Positions 43,501-51,739 of a DNA stretch of 64,000 nucleotides are shown piece after piece (position 1 is the stretch's first letter; each line of letters starts with the position of its first letter). Source of the stretch: Citrobacter amalonaticus. GTDB taxonomy: Bacteria > Pseudomonadota > Gammaproteobacteria > Enterobacterales > Enterobacteriaceae. The stretch covers positions 248,001 to 312,000 of the forward strand of contig NZ_JAGTXM010000005.1 in assembly GCF_018252635.1 (NCBI RefSeq), written 5' to 3'. The notes below the pieces were generated by a model, which made no database searches, was not told the origin of the DNA, and saw only the letters and a program-made list of their open reading frames with translations. The translations under genes were made by a program, and so were the position numbers.

Positions 43501-46500
43501 ATCCGTCACGATAGCTTTCACCGCGTCGGTGGCCGTGCCGTCCGCTTTCGCGTTGTCGGTGGTCACCGTCAGGTTACCGGAACTGATGGTCGCCGTGCTG
43601 CTGTCCGCCACAAAAGTGGTGTCCACAGACTGGCTGTTGCCGTTCACTTTCGCAGTCACCGAAGAGACACCGGCTTTGGTGTTCTTCAGCGTGGTGGTGG
43701 CGATACCGTCGGCGTCGGTGGTCGCAGACTCCGTGGTGATGGTGGCGCCGTTGGTGGCCGTGAAGGTCACTACAGCGTCTTTCACCGGGTTGCCTTTCGC
43801 GTCGGTGACAATCGCTTTCACCGCGTTGGTGGCGCTGCCGTTGGCTTTCGCATTATCGGTGGTTACCGTCAGGTTACCGGCGCTGATGGTTGCCGTGCCG
43901 CCGTCGGCCACAAAGGTGGTGTCCACCGTCTGGCTGTTGCCGTTCACCGTGGCGGTCACTTTCGCCGTACCGGCCGTGGTGTTGCTCAGCGTGGTGGTGG
44001 CGATACCGTTCACGTCCGTGGTGGCGGAGGCGGTGATCACCGTGGCGCCGTTGGTGGCGGTAAAGGTCACCGTCACGTCTTTCACCAGGTTACCTTTCGC
44101 ATCGGTGACAATCGCTTTCACCGCGTTGGTGTCAGAACCGTCGGCTTTCGCGCCGTCGGTGGTCACCGTCAGGTTACCGGAACTGATGGTTGCGGTACTG
44201 CTGTCCGCCACAAAGGTGGTGTCCACCGTCTGGCTGTTGCCGTTGACGGTCGCCGTTACTTTGGCAATACCGGATTTGCTGTTCTTCAGCGTGGTGGTGG
44301 CGATACCGTCCGCATCGGTGGTGGCAGACGTGGTGGTCACCGTCGCGCCGTTAGTGGCAGTAAAGGTCACTGCCACACCGGAAATCAGGTTGCCGTTGGC
44401 ATCCGTGACAACTGCTTTCACCGCGTTGGTGTCCGAGCCGTCCGCTTTCGCGTTGTCGGTGGTCACCGTCAGGTTACCGTCGCTGATGGTCGCCGTGCTG
44501 CTGTCGGCCACAAAGGTGGTGTCCACAGACTGGCTGTTGCCGTTGACGGTGGCCGTCACCTGACTCACACCGGATTTGGTGTTGGTCAGCGTGGTGGTGG
44601 CGATACCGTCTGCATCGGTGGTCGCGGAAGCGGTGGTGACAGTAGCCCCGTTAGTGGCGGTAAAGGTTACCGTCGCGTCTTTCACCGGGTTACCTTTCGC
44701 ATCGGTGACAATCGCTTTCACCGCGTCGGTGGCCGTACCGTTGGCCTTCGCGTTGTCGGTGGTCACCGTCAGGTTGCCGTCGCTGATGGTTGCCGTCCCG
44801 CTGTCCGCCACAAAAGTGGTGTCCACGGTCTGGCTGCTGCCGTTGACGCTGGCCGTCACTTTCGCCACACCGGCTTTGCTGTTGGTCAGCGTGGTGGTGG
44901 CGATACCGTTGGCGTCCGTGGTGGCGGAGGCCGTGGTGACGGTAGCCCCGTTAGTGGCGGTAAAGGTCACCGTCACGTCTTTCACCAGGTTGCCTTTCGC
45001 ATCGGTGACAATCGCTTTCACCGCGTTGGTGGCGCTGCCGTTGGCCTTCGCGTTGTCGGTGGTCACCGTCAGGTTACCGGAACTGATACCCGCCGTGCTG
45101 CTGTCGGCCAGGAACGTGGTGTCCACCGACTGGCTGTTGCCGTTGACCGTGGCGGTCACGCTGGTCACACCGGATTTGCTGTTGGTGAGCGTGGTGGTGG
45201 CCACACCGTCGGCGTCCGTGGTGGCGGAGGCGGTGGTCACCGTCGCGCCATTGCTGGCAGAGAAGCTCACGCTCTGTCCGGCGAGCACGTTGCCGTTGGC
45301 GTCGGTGACAATGGCTTTCACCGCGTTGGTGGCGCTGCCGTCCGCTTTCGCGTTGTCGGTGGTCACCGTCAGGTTACCGGCAGAAATCGTCGCCGTGCTG
45401 TCGTCCGCGACAAAATGCGCGTCCAGCGACTGGCTGCTGCCGCCCGAGGCATTGCTGACGCTGGCGGTTACCGCAGAGATCCCGGCTTTGGTGCTGGTCA
45501 GCGTGGTGGTGGCGACCCCGCTCTGGTCGGTGGTGGCCTTCGCGCTGGCAACCTTCGCCCCGTTGGTGGCGCTGAAGCTGACCACCACGCCGGTAAGCGG
45601 CAGGCCGCTGGCGTCTTTCACGGTCGCTTTCACCGCGTTGGTGGCGCTGCCGTTAGCCTTCGCGTTATCCGTGGTAAGGACAAAATCACCGGTACCAATG
45701 GTGGCGCTGCTGTCATCCTGGGCGAAGTGGGTGTCGACCGACTTGTCAGCGCCGTTCACTGCGGCTTTCACCGGAACCACGCCCGGCGTGGTGCTGGTCA
45801 GGTCGGTGCCGGCGATACCGTTTTCATCGGTCACCGCGGATGCGGTCACCATCGTGGCCCCGCTGACGGTACTGGAGAAGTTCACCGTGGCGCCCGAAAC
45901 GGTATTGCCGTTTTTGTCCGTGACTTTCGCCTGAACGTGGTTGGTGTCGCTGTTGTTCGCTTTACCGTTGTCGCGGGTGACGGTGAGGTTGCCGTCGGCA
46001 ATCACCGCGCTGCCGCTGTCGGCGACAAAGCTGACGGGTACGCTGCGGGCCGAACCGTTCACCGTCGCGGTCACAGTTGATTTGCCCGCGTGGATGTTAG
46101 TCAGGTTGGTTGTCGCCAGACCGTTTGCGTCGGTGACCACCGAGGCCGTGACCACCCGGGTCTCATTGTCTGCGGTAAACTCAACTTTCACCCCGGCGAC
46201 CGTGTGGTGCGCGCTGTCGGTGACTTTCGCCTGCACCGTGTCAGTGGCTTCGCCGTTGGCGGCGGCCCCGTCCACGGTGACAATCAGGTTCCCGTCATCG
46301 ATGGTCGCGTCCGGCTCGCTGACGCGGATTTCCGTGGTTTCACGGTTTGACTTGTTGCGCTGCGGATCGTAGGCCACCGCGCTGATGTGATACACATTGC
46401 TGCCGGCGGTCTGATACGGCGGGAAGGTGATTTCCAGCGTCTGCTTGTTGACGGCGACGGCACTGCCCTGCGCCGCAAGGATTTCGCTGTAGTCCCATTC

Positions 46501-47808
46501 GATATGATCAACGCCGTATTTGGCCTTGACGGTGGCGTTGATGTTGCCTTTGTCACTGGCCTTGCCTTCGAGAAGCGCCGGCAGGGTCAGGTGGATCAGA
46601 TCCTGTTTTTTATACTCCAGCACGATATCGTTGTTACGATCGACCAGATCAAGACGGCTGCCTGCCAGCGTACGGCGGGCGGCCACCAGCGAATCGTCGA
46701 TCTGCTGGTTCCACGGCAGACCCAGCTCGTAGTTAAATTCGAGATTCAGACGGGTGTCATTCTGCCCGCTCTGCCCCTGGCGGTGGTCAACGCCCACCGT
46801 CACCAGCGGCACCGGCGTATAGTTCAGGCCCAGGGTGACCGCTTTCGGATCGGAGGAACGGTCGTCCTTGCTGAACAGGGCGACTTCGTCCCCGCGATAC
46901 TGCTCGTACACCAGTTTGCCGCCGAGCTGCGGATAAGCCGGCAGCCAGCCTTCGGCGCGGATGTCGAAGCCGTCCGCCGGGCGTTCGTCGTAATCGGCGA
47001 AGTCGCGGGACTGGTGCCAGTCCGTCAGGCCGGTATAGCTGTTGGCGCCGAGTTTCAGGTAATCGGTCCAGGCTTCCAGACCCACGCCCAGGCGGCGGTT
47101 GTTGCCCGTCACGTCGTCATCATAGAAGCTGTTGATGCCGTACATCCAGTTGCCGTGGAAGGTACGGAAACCGAGGCCGGCATTGAGGGTGTTACGCGAA
47201 TCCTTGTTCCGGTAGCCGAGCTGGGTGAACAGCAGGTTATTCTGCTGATCATAGAGCGGCAGCAGGACGTCGAGCGAGGAACCGTCAAGGGTGAAATCAT
47301 CGTCCAGGTTCAGCTTCGCCTGCGCGGTGCCGAACTGGCCGAGCCACTGCTCAACGGTGGAGACCGCCGCACCGGTGGCCATGCTTTTAGCCATTGAGGC
47401 CGCCTGATCGGCGGGATGGTCTGAAGAGAGGGTGGAGCCGAGCGAGGAGGCCCGGTTTGCCCAGAAGGCGTCAGCACCGTCAGGGGGATTTCCGGCAGTG
47501 TCTTTTTTGGTGGTGTTATTTACCGGAACATCAATTTCATCGCCTTCGCCGAGTTTTTCAAAAGGCTTATTAAAGGTTCTGAAGACGTTAAGTTTTTTCA
47601 GCGCATCGACGCTGAGAGAATAACGTGCGGCAATAACGGAAACCGTTTCGCCTTTTTTCAGGGTATAGGGTGTGGTGGTTATTTCTGCGAGCGTCTGCGG
47701 TTTATTCTGTGCCAGCGCAATAACCGGCACGAAGGTCGGTATGGCGATGCTGAATAATTGCGTGAACAGGCAAACCGTCGCAGACAGTTTACTGAGTTTA
47801 GGATTCAT
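40588..47808 (-). CDS. Giant inverse autotransporter adhesin (intimin/invasin/YeeJ-like)
   Basis: A 2406-residue surface protein. A signal peptide (about residues 1-34) is followed by a LysM domain (about 48-96, YTLKKGETVSVIAARYSLS) that would bind peptidoglycan. The inverse-autotransporter beta-barrel spans about 130-420 (GLGFRTFHGNWMYGINSFYDDD). About 17 Ig-like Big_1 repeats follow from about residue 498. Most are exactly 100 residues with the core NLTVTTDNAKANG. The C-terminal ~250 residues hold a Big_2-like domain and a lectin-like tip whose two cysteines (AVCTDLGGG, GVVCSKSL) resemble the intimin/invasin disulfide. The likely role is cell attachment or biofilm; the receptor is unknown. 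It stands alone on minus, divergent from a small ORF and a regulator. Confidence 0.93.
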   Translation of the reverse strand: MNPKLSKLSATVCLFTQLFSIAIPTFVPVIALAQNKPQTLAEITTTPYTLKKGETVSVIAARYSLSVDALKKLNVFRTFNKPFEKLGEGDEIDVPVNNTTKKDTAGNPPDGADAFWANRASSLGSTLSSDHPADQAASMAKSMATGAAVSTVEQWLGQFGTAQAKLNLDDDFTLDGSSLDVLLPLYDQQNNLLFTQLGYRNKDSRNTLNAGLGFRTFHGNWMYGINSFYDDDVTGNNRRLGVGLEAWTDYLKLGANSYTGLTDWHQSRDFADYDERPADGFDIRAEGWLPAYPQLGGKLVYEQYRGDEVALFSKDDRSSDPKAVTLGLNYTPVPLVTVGVDHRQGQSGQNDTRLNLEFNYELGLPWNQQIDDSLVAARRTLAGSRLDLVDRNNDIVLEYKKQDLIHLTLPALLEGKASDKGNINATVKAKYGVDHIEWDYSEILAAQGSAVAVNKQTLEITFPPYQTAGSNVYHISAVAYDPQRNKSNRETTEIRVSEPDATIDDGNLIVTVDGAAANGEATDTVQAKVTDSAHHTVAGVKVEFTADNETRVVTASVVTDANGLATTNLTNIHAGKSTVTATVNGSARSVPVSFVADSGSAVIADGNLTVTRDNGKANNSDTNHVQAKVTDKNGNTVSGATVNFSSTVSGATMVTASAVTDENGIAGTDLTSTTPGVVPVKAAVNGADKSVDTHFAQDDSSATIGTGDFVLTTDNAKANGSATNAVKATVKDASGLPLTGVVVSFSATNGAKVASAKATTDQSGVATTTLTSTKAGISAVTASVSNASGGSSQSLDAHFVADDSTATISAGNLTVTTDNAKADGSATNAVKAIVTDANGNVLAGQSVSFSASNGATVTTASATTDADGVATTTLTNSKSGVTSVTATVNGNSQSVDTTFLADSSTAGISSGNLTVTTDNAKANGSATNAVKAIVTDAKGNLVKDVTVTFTATNGATVTTASATTDANGIATTTLTNSKAGVAKVTASVNGSSQTVDTTFVADSGTATISDGNLTVTTDNAKANGTATDAVKAIVTDAKGNPVKDATVTFTATNGATVTTASATTDADGIATTTLTNTKSGVSQVTATVNGNSQSVDTTFVADSSTATISDGNLTVTTDNAKADGSDTNAVKAVVTDANGNLISGVAVTFTATNGATVTTTSATTDADGIATTTLKNSKSGIAKVTATVNGNSQTVDTTFVADSSTATISSGNLTVTTDGAKADGSDTNAVKAIVTDAKGNLVKDVTVTFTATNGATVITASATTDVNGIATTTLSNTTAGTAKVTATVNGNSQTVDTTFVADGGTATISAGNLTVTTDNAKANGSATNAVKAIVTDAKGNPVKDAVVTFTATNGATITTESATTDADGIATTTLKNTKAGVSSVTAKVNGNSQSVDTTFVADSSTATISSGNLTVTTDNAKADGTATDAVKAIVTDANGNLVSGVAVTFTATNGATITTASVTTDADGIATTTLTNTKSGVAKVTATVNGNSQTVDTTFVADSSTATLADGSLTVTTDNAKANGSATDAVKAIVTDANGNLVKDATVTFTATNGATITTASAITDADGIATTTLTNTKSGVAKVTATVNGASQTVDTTFVADSSTATITDGNLTVTTDNAKANGTATDAVKAIVTDANGNLVKDATVTFTATNGATVITASATTDASGVATTTLTNTKAGVSQVTATVNGNSQTVDTTFVADSSTATLADGSLTVTTDNAKANGTATDAVKAIVTDANGNLVSGVAVTFTAANGATVITESVTTDADGIATTTLTNTKSGVSKVTATVNGNSQTVDTTFVADSGTATITDGNLTVTTDNAKANGTATDAVKAIVTDANGNLVKDATVTFTATNGATITTASATTDANGVATTTLTNTKSGVSKVTAMVNGNSQTVDTTFVADSSTATISDGNLTVTTNNAVANNSDTNAVKAIVTDANGNKVKDATVTFTATNGATVITASVTTDADGVATTTLTNTKSGIAAVTATVNGNSKSVDTTFVADSSTATIATGNLTVTTDNAKADGVATDAVQAKVTDANGNLVPGVAVAFSVTTGATVVTASATTDADGLAKTSLTSEKSGAYTVTATVNAASQTATVNFKADATTAVTTLTSDVTTQPADGETAVVVTATVKDAKGNLVPNENVVFTTTGAAKLGDTTVTKTVATDANGQAKLNVTDVTVETVTVAAKSSSNASDTGGSVELTFTAPPPAPMPSTTKVAVNGANFAVDAGFPKTGYDGAKFQIAIKGAAANNADYTWSDNSDWVSVDSTGTVTFNGEGTSDEVTITATPKNGGVPFDYKFQLVTWFKNMNVNVLASDSEAVCTDLGGGYSLTSQIKLVEDMSSGTHSNRIAGVDHLWSEWAVAWGSFWLSEMSGTKRYLATTSKSGASIALQNTDTPTGVVCSKSL
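41180..46315 (-). repeat. In-register 300-bp tandem repeat array inside the adhesin gene
   Basis: From about 41.7 to 45.4 kb the sequence repeats every 300 bases without slippage. The segment GGTCACCGTCAGGTTACCG recurs at 42361, 42961, 43561, 44161 and 45061, with one- or two-base variants at the other 300-base steps. Flanking units toward both ends are more diverged and differ in length by a few codons. Each unit encodes one Ig-like domain. Such arrays change copy number by recombination. Confidence 0.92.
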
Positions 47809-48002
47809 GTTGACCCCGTATGGACTGGTAATGTTTCAACTTTTTTCCTTCAAAAGTGTAAAAACATAAAAACAACCAATAGCTTTCGCTTCGACCAGAC
47901 AGGGCCCTGCCCGACATCGAATGGATGAAGCAATAGTTGGTTAATACTTTATATGTGGGGAGTATTATGGGTTGAGCGTGAAAAATTACAATCAGTTACA
48001 AG

Positions 48003-48018
48003 TGTCAAATTGGACTTT
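48003..48018. repeat. Direct repeat copy 1, possible operator
   Basis: TGTCAAATTGGACTTT matches the copy at 48075 with a single base difference. The spacing between copies is 72 bases. It may bind the linked regulator. Confidence 0.6.
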
Positions 48019-48074
48019 TAATAAAAATCATTTAATTCAATAAGATGTATTGTAATTTATTCTGTGTGCAAAGA

Positions 48075-48090
48075 TGTCAAACTGGACTTT
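48075..48090. repeat. Direct repeat copy 2, possible operator
   Basis: TGTCAAACTGGACTTT is the second copy of the 16-base repeat. It lies in the same orientation, about 80 bases upstream of the 92-aa ORF. Confidence 0.6.
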
Positions 48091-48170
48091 ACTCTGTTTT
48101 GCTTTATTTTTAAGGGTAAGCATAATTCATATCTCAAATACATTGCTGAATAATATATACAGGATACTTT

Positions 48171-48449
48171 ATGGGAAAAGTAATAGAAATGAAGTGCGAT
48201 AATCAGACGCTGATCGTACTGAATTCGTTTGAAGATTTTAAAAAATGGTATCTGCGATTTTTTGATTTGAGTCTGTTTGCAGAGGGTGAAATTAATGCCT
48301 TGTTAAGCGAAGGAAAACCGGATTCGTATCCCTGTATTCCGCTGGTGCTGGATAAAAATATGAGTGTGGTCTATTTCGATGCCGGCTCCGTTCAGGACTG
48401 GTGTAATAAGCTGCAATCTCTGGAAATAAGCTCAAAGCATACCATTTGA
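48171..48449 (+). CDS. Small protein of unknown function in the adhesin island
   Basis: A 92-residue soluble-looking protein that I do not recognise. It has no signal peptide or membrane helix. A stretch of aromatic and charged residues (EDFKKWYLRFFDLSLF) is followed by EGEINALLSEGKPDSYPCIPLVLDKN and a VYFDAGSVQDWCNKL tail, which together suggest a compact alpha/beta fold. AGGA lies 6 bases before the ATG. Its AT-rich codon use differs from neighbouring core genes. It precedes the CRP-like regulator by 64 bases in the same direction, so the two may be co-transcribed. It could be a co-regulator or anti-activator, but nothing in the sequence proves that. Confidence 0.7.
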   Translation: MGKVIEMKCDNQTLIVLNSFEDFKKWYLRFFDLSLFAEGEINALLSEGKPDSYPCIPLVLDKNMSVVYFDAGSVQDWCNKLQSLEISSKHTI

Positions 48450-48513
48450 AGAAAAAGGGTTTTGTGCTATAACTGTTTATTAGTTAAGGTGTTATCCAGA
48501 ATCAGGAAATGTG

Positions 48514-49143
48514 ATGACAACAAAATCCACGCGCACAGATACGCATTATCTTAAGATAGTTATGAAGGCGCTTGAGCCTCATTTACAATATGAATCCTTT
48601 CCTGCAAACACCCGGTTTTTAATCAATCAAAAATTTCAGAGCGAATGCTATTTTGTCAGAAGCGGCGCGGTCTCACTGTATCGTTATCCGGATGACGTGT
48701 TACTGGAAGTGTTTGACGCCCCCACGGTCAGAGGGTACATCCCGTTACATAAAGAGATAAAGTCAGAGTACATCATTAAGGTGCTGATGCCGTCGGAGAT
48801 CGCGGTAATCGATAAAGACAAACTCTTTTCATTGTTGACCGAGCTGTCATTGTGGGAGGCGTTTTCACGCTACCAGATGGCGCTTATCTCCTCCGTTTCC
48901 GAAGTGCTTTATAAGTTATCCTCACCGAATAGTTATGATTCAATACGGTATCAAATCATTGAGCTCATGGAAAAGCCGAAAGAGATCAGAGAGATGATCA
49001 CCGCAGAGAATTACATCCGTTGTAAAACCCGCATCTCGCGCAGCAGTATCATGCGCATTCTTTCCGATCTGAAGTCGGGCGGTTATATCGTGATCGAAAG
49101 AGGGATACTCCGGGAAGTCAAAAACCTGCCCCATAAGTACTGA
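48514..49143 (+). CDS. CRP-fold/IprA-like transcriptional regulator
   Basis: A 209-residue protein with a cyclic-nucleotide-binding-like N-terminal beta-roll (about residues 20-110; FLINQKFQSECYFVRSGAVSLYRYP). The C-terminal winged helix-turn-helix includes TRISRSSIMRILSDLKSGGYIVIERG (about 167-195). It resembles the YaiV/IprA group rather than CRP itself, and the cAMP-binding Arg/Glu pattern is not evident. The ATG at 48514 has AGGA 6 bases upstream; a GTG one codon earlier is less likely. Its position beside the adhesin makes it a likely local regulator. Confidence 0.8.
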   Translation: MTTKSTRTDTHYLKIVMKALEPHLQYESFPANTRFLINQKFQSECYFVRSGAVSLYRYPDDVLLEVFDAPTVRGYIPLHKEIKSEYIIKVLMPSEIAVIDKDKLFSLLTELSLWEAFSRYQMALISSVSEVLYKLSSPNSYDSIRYQIIELMEKPKEIREMITAENYIRCKTRISRSSIMRILSDLKSGGYIVIERGILREVKNLPHKY

Positions 49144-49257
49144 ACGGACGCCGGAGAGCCACGACTGCGGCAAAGACGGGTACAGGGCGGAAATGGAACA
49201 GTGCCTGAACACCGCCCCATTTCCTGGTGTGAACTGCAGACTTTTTGTTTCAGCGTT

Positions 49258-50610
49258 TTAACGCATGGTCACAAACTCTTCCGCCGCCGTCGGGTGAATG
49301 GCGACGGTGTTGTCGAAGTCCTTCTTCGTTGCGCCCATTTTCAGCGCCACCGCAAAGCCTTGCAGCATTTCGTCCATACCAAAGCCGATGCCGTGAATGC
49401 CGACAATCTTCTCTTCCGGGCCAACACAGACTAACTTCATGCGGCACGGCTGACGGTGCGAAGTCACCGCGGTGTACATCGCGGTAAATGAGGATTTATA
49501 CACTTTCACCTCGGCGTCGCCATACTGTTCGCGCGCCTGCGGTTCGGTCAGGCCCACGGTACCGATCGGCGGGTGACTGAAGACCACGGTCGGGATGTTG
49601 CTGTAGTCCAGATGCTCGTCCGGCTTGTTGTTAAACAGGCGCTCGGAAAGACGACGGCCTGCCGCGACGGCAACCGGGGTCAGCTCGACGGCGCCGGTGT
49701 TATCTCCAACCGCATAAATCCCATCCACGCTGGTGTTCTGGTACTTATCGACGACGATATAGCCTTTTTCGTTAGTTTTTACACCCGTTACCGCCAGATT
49801 GACGTTATCGGTAGCCGGTTCACGGCCAATCGCCCAGATCAGGCAATCGACCGTTTCGCTGCGACCGTCTTCCAGTTCCAGCGTCAGGCTACCGTCGGCG
49901 TTTTTTACCACCGCTTTCGGGATCGCATGGGTATGGAGCTCAGGTCCTTCGGCATTCATCACTTCGACCAGGGTTTCGGTGATCATCGGATCAAAGCTAC
50001 GCAGCGGCGCGTGTTTACGCACGAACAAATGGGTTTTGGCCCCCAGACCGTTAATCACGCCCGCCAGTTCCACGGCAATATAGCCAGCACCGACAACCGC
50101 GACGCGCTCCGGCAGGGCCGGCAGTTTAAAGAAACCATCGGAGTCGATACCGTACTCCACGCCCGGAATATCAGGGTGGCTCGGACGACCGCCTGTCGCG
50201 ATCAGGATATGGTCGGCGGTAAGGGTTTCACCGTTGACTTCGATGGTTTTGGCATCGACAAAGCGGGCAAAACCTTTGATCACATCAACGTTATTTTTAC
50301 CCAGCACGTTGTCATACGAGGTGTGAATGCGGTCAATATAGGCGGTACGACTGGCAATCAGCGTATCCCAGTTAAATTTATTGATCGTGGTGTCAAACCC
50401 ATAGTCCGGGCCATACAGGTGGATGGCTTCGCGGATTTGCGCGGCATGCCACATCACCTTTTTCGGAACGCAGCCAACGTTAACGCAGGTGCCGCCCAGC
50501 TCTTTGGCTTCAATCAGCGCACACTTCTGGCCGTACATGGCTGCACGGTTAATCGAGGCGATACCGCCGCTGCCACCGCCGATGGCGATGTAGTCATAAT
50601 GCTTGCTCAT
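49258..50610 (-). CDS. gor: Glutathione reductase Gor
   Basis: A 450-residue FAD-dependent homodimeric oxidoreductase that reduces glutathione disulfide with NADPH. The N-terminal FAD motif is GGGSGG, and the redox-active disulfide is in [13 protein letters not shown] (about residues 39-51). A second nucleotide motif, [11 protein letters not shown], binds NADPH. The C-terminal His-Glu pair lies in the [11 protein letters not shown] end. The ATG at 50610 gives the E. coli length; the frame continues 59 residues upstream without support. Confidence 0.97.
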   Translation of the reverse strand: MSKHYDYIAIGGGSGGIASINRAAMYGQKCALIEAKELGGTCVNVGCVPKKVMWHAAQIREAIHLYGPDYGFDTTINKFNWDTLIASRTAYIDRIHTSYDNVLGKNNVDVIKGFARFVDAKTIEVNGETLTADHILIATGGRPSHPDIPGVEYGIDSDGFFKLPALPERVAVVGAGYIAVELAGVINGLGAKTHLFVRKHAPLRSFDPMITETLVEVMNAEGPELHTHAIPKAVVKNADGSLTLELEDGRSETVDCLIWAIGREPATDNVNLAVTGVKTNEKGYIVVDKYQNTSVDGIYAVGDNTGAVELTPVAVAAGRRLSERLFNNKPDEHLDYSNIPTVVFSHPPIGTVGLTEPQAREQYGDAEVKVYKSSFTAMYTAVTSHRQPCRMKLVCVGPEEKIVGIHGIGFGMDEMLQGFAVALKMGATKKDFDNTVAIHPTAAEEFVTMR

Positions 50611-50681
50611 GAGTCTTATCCTTCCGTTCTGATTGCCACGATTGTATACCTGAAACGCATTGGTTCCACCGATGGCTGCGA

Positions 50682-51524
50682 TTACTCTGGCACGATCCAG
50701 TTGACCGAGGTATGCCCGATACCTGCCGGCACCAGCTTGCTGTGCAGCCACGGCAGCACCGTGTTCATTTGTGCTTCCAGCTTCCACGGCGGGTTGACCA
50801 CAATCATGCCGGAGGCGGTCATGCCGCGCTGGTCGCTGTCCGGGCGGACCGCCAGCTCAATTTGTAGAATTTTACGGATGCCGGTCGCTTCCAGATCGTG
50901 CACCATGCGCTTGATTTGCTGACGCAGCACGACCGGGTACCACAGGGCATACGTCCCGGTGGCAAAACGTTTATAGCCTTCGGCTATCCCGGCGACAACA
51001 GCCTGGTAGTCCGATTTAATTTCGTAAGGTGGGTCGATGAGAATCAAACCACGACGGGAGACCGGCGGCAGCTTCGCCTTCAGTTGCTGATAACCGTCGG
51101 CACGGGCCACGCGGGCACGTTCATCTTTCTGAAATTCCCCCCGCAGCAGCGGGAAATCGCTCGGGTGCAGTTCCGTCAGGTGCAGGCTGTCCTGTTCGCG
51201 CAACAACTGGCGGGCGATCAGCGGGGAGCCCGGGTAGTAACGCAGTTGCCCGCTACGGTTGAAGTGTTCGACTACACCGATATACGGTTCGAGTTCGGTT
51301 GGCAGGTCGTCCTGCTGCCAGATGCGGGCGATACCTTCCAGGTATTCACCGGTGCGTTCAGCATGCTCGCCGCTTAGCTGATAACGGCCCGCGCCTGCAT
51401 GGGTGTCCAGATAGAGGAAGGGTTTTTCTTTCTCTTTGAGCGACTCGATGATCAGGCTCTGAACCGTGTGTTTAAGGACGTCGGCGTGGTTGCCAGCATG
51501 GAAGCTGTGGCGATAACTGAGCAT
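50682..51524 (-). CDS. rlmJ: 23S rRNA (adenine2030-N6)-methyltransferase RlmJ
   Basis: A 280-residue Rossmann-fold methyltransferase that methylates A2030 of 23S rRNA. It begins with the [16 protein letters not shown] segment typical of RlmJ and contains the N6-adenine catalytic motif as DPPYE (about residue 164). Length and termini match E. coli YhiR. It lies 71 bases upstream of gor on the same strand and is divergent from prlC. Confidence 0.96.
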   Translation of the reverse strand: MLSYRHSFHAGNHADVLKHTVQSLIIESLKEKEKPFLYLDTHAGAGRYQLSGEHAERTGEYLEGIARIWQQDDLPTELEPYIGVVEHFNRSGQLRYYPGSPLIARQLLREQDSLHLTELHPSDFPLLRGEFQKDERARVARADGYQQLKAKLPPVSRRGLILIDPPYEIKSDYQAVVAGIAEGYKRFATGTYALWYPVVLRQQIKRMVHDLEATGIRKILQIELAVRPDSDQRGMTASGMIVVNPPWKLEAQMNTVLPWLHSKLVPAGIGHTSVNWIVPE

Positions 51525-51647
51525 GGGTAAACGTGTTCCAGGTTGTAAACGTAAGCCCGATTAGCGCAACGCTTTCGGGCGAATAGAAAGCCTATCGCCA
51601 CAGTATACAGAAAACTCACCGCCGCCGCGAAAGCACAACGCCTGGCA

Positions 51648-51675
51648 TTGAAATCCTCTACACTTATCCCCATTC
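51648..51675 (+). promoter_or_regulatory. Heat-shock (sigma32) promoter of prlC-rsmJ
   Basis: TTGAAA (51648-51653) and CCCCATTC (51668-51675) are separated by 14 bases, close to the sigma32 consensus CTTGAAA-N(11-16)-CCCCATNT. The start would be near 51682, about 58 bases before the prlC ATG. prlC is a known heat-shock gene in E. coli. Confidence 0.85.
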
Positions 51676-51739
51676 TACAGGGATATTGCACAGCGCCGGA
51701 TGCGCGCTACATTCACCTTCTTCAAACAGGACAGCGCTT

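Larger units (their letters stand above)
47809..48170. promoter_or_regulatory. AT-rich divergent regulatory region of the adhesin island
   Basis: These 362 bases separate the adhesin start from the 92-aa ORF. They are distinctly AT-rich compared with the flanking genome, consistent with acquired, silenced DNA. They contain two 16-base direct repeats listed separately. On the minus strand each repeat includes TTGACA, a perfect -35 hexamer that would point toward the adhesin. Confidence 0.65.

Noticed and set aside
41621-45934. Very long open frames on the plus strand (980 and 452 codons) opposite the adhesin repeats
   Set aside because: They arise because the 300-bp repeat is a multiple of three and its biased codons leave the complementary frame free of stops. 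Their composition (endless Val/Ala/Thr/Leu repeats) mirrors the real gene, and no ribosome-binding site is seen.
41180-46315. Periodic repeats as a CRISPR array
   Set aside because: The units are 300 bp, fully coding and nearly contiguous, without unique spacers or cas genes.
50611-50787. 59-residue N-terminal extension of Gor
   Set aside because: The ATG at 50610 yields the normal length and the FAD motif directly after the start; the extension overlaps the end of rlmJ.
49573-50922. 449-codon plus-strand frame opposite gor and rlmJ
   Set aside because: It spans two well-supported genes on the other strand and shows no recognisable domain.
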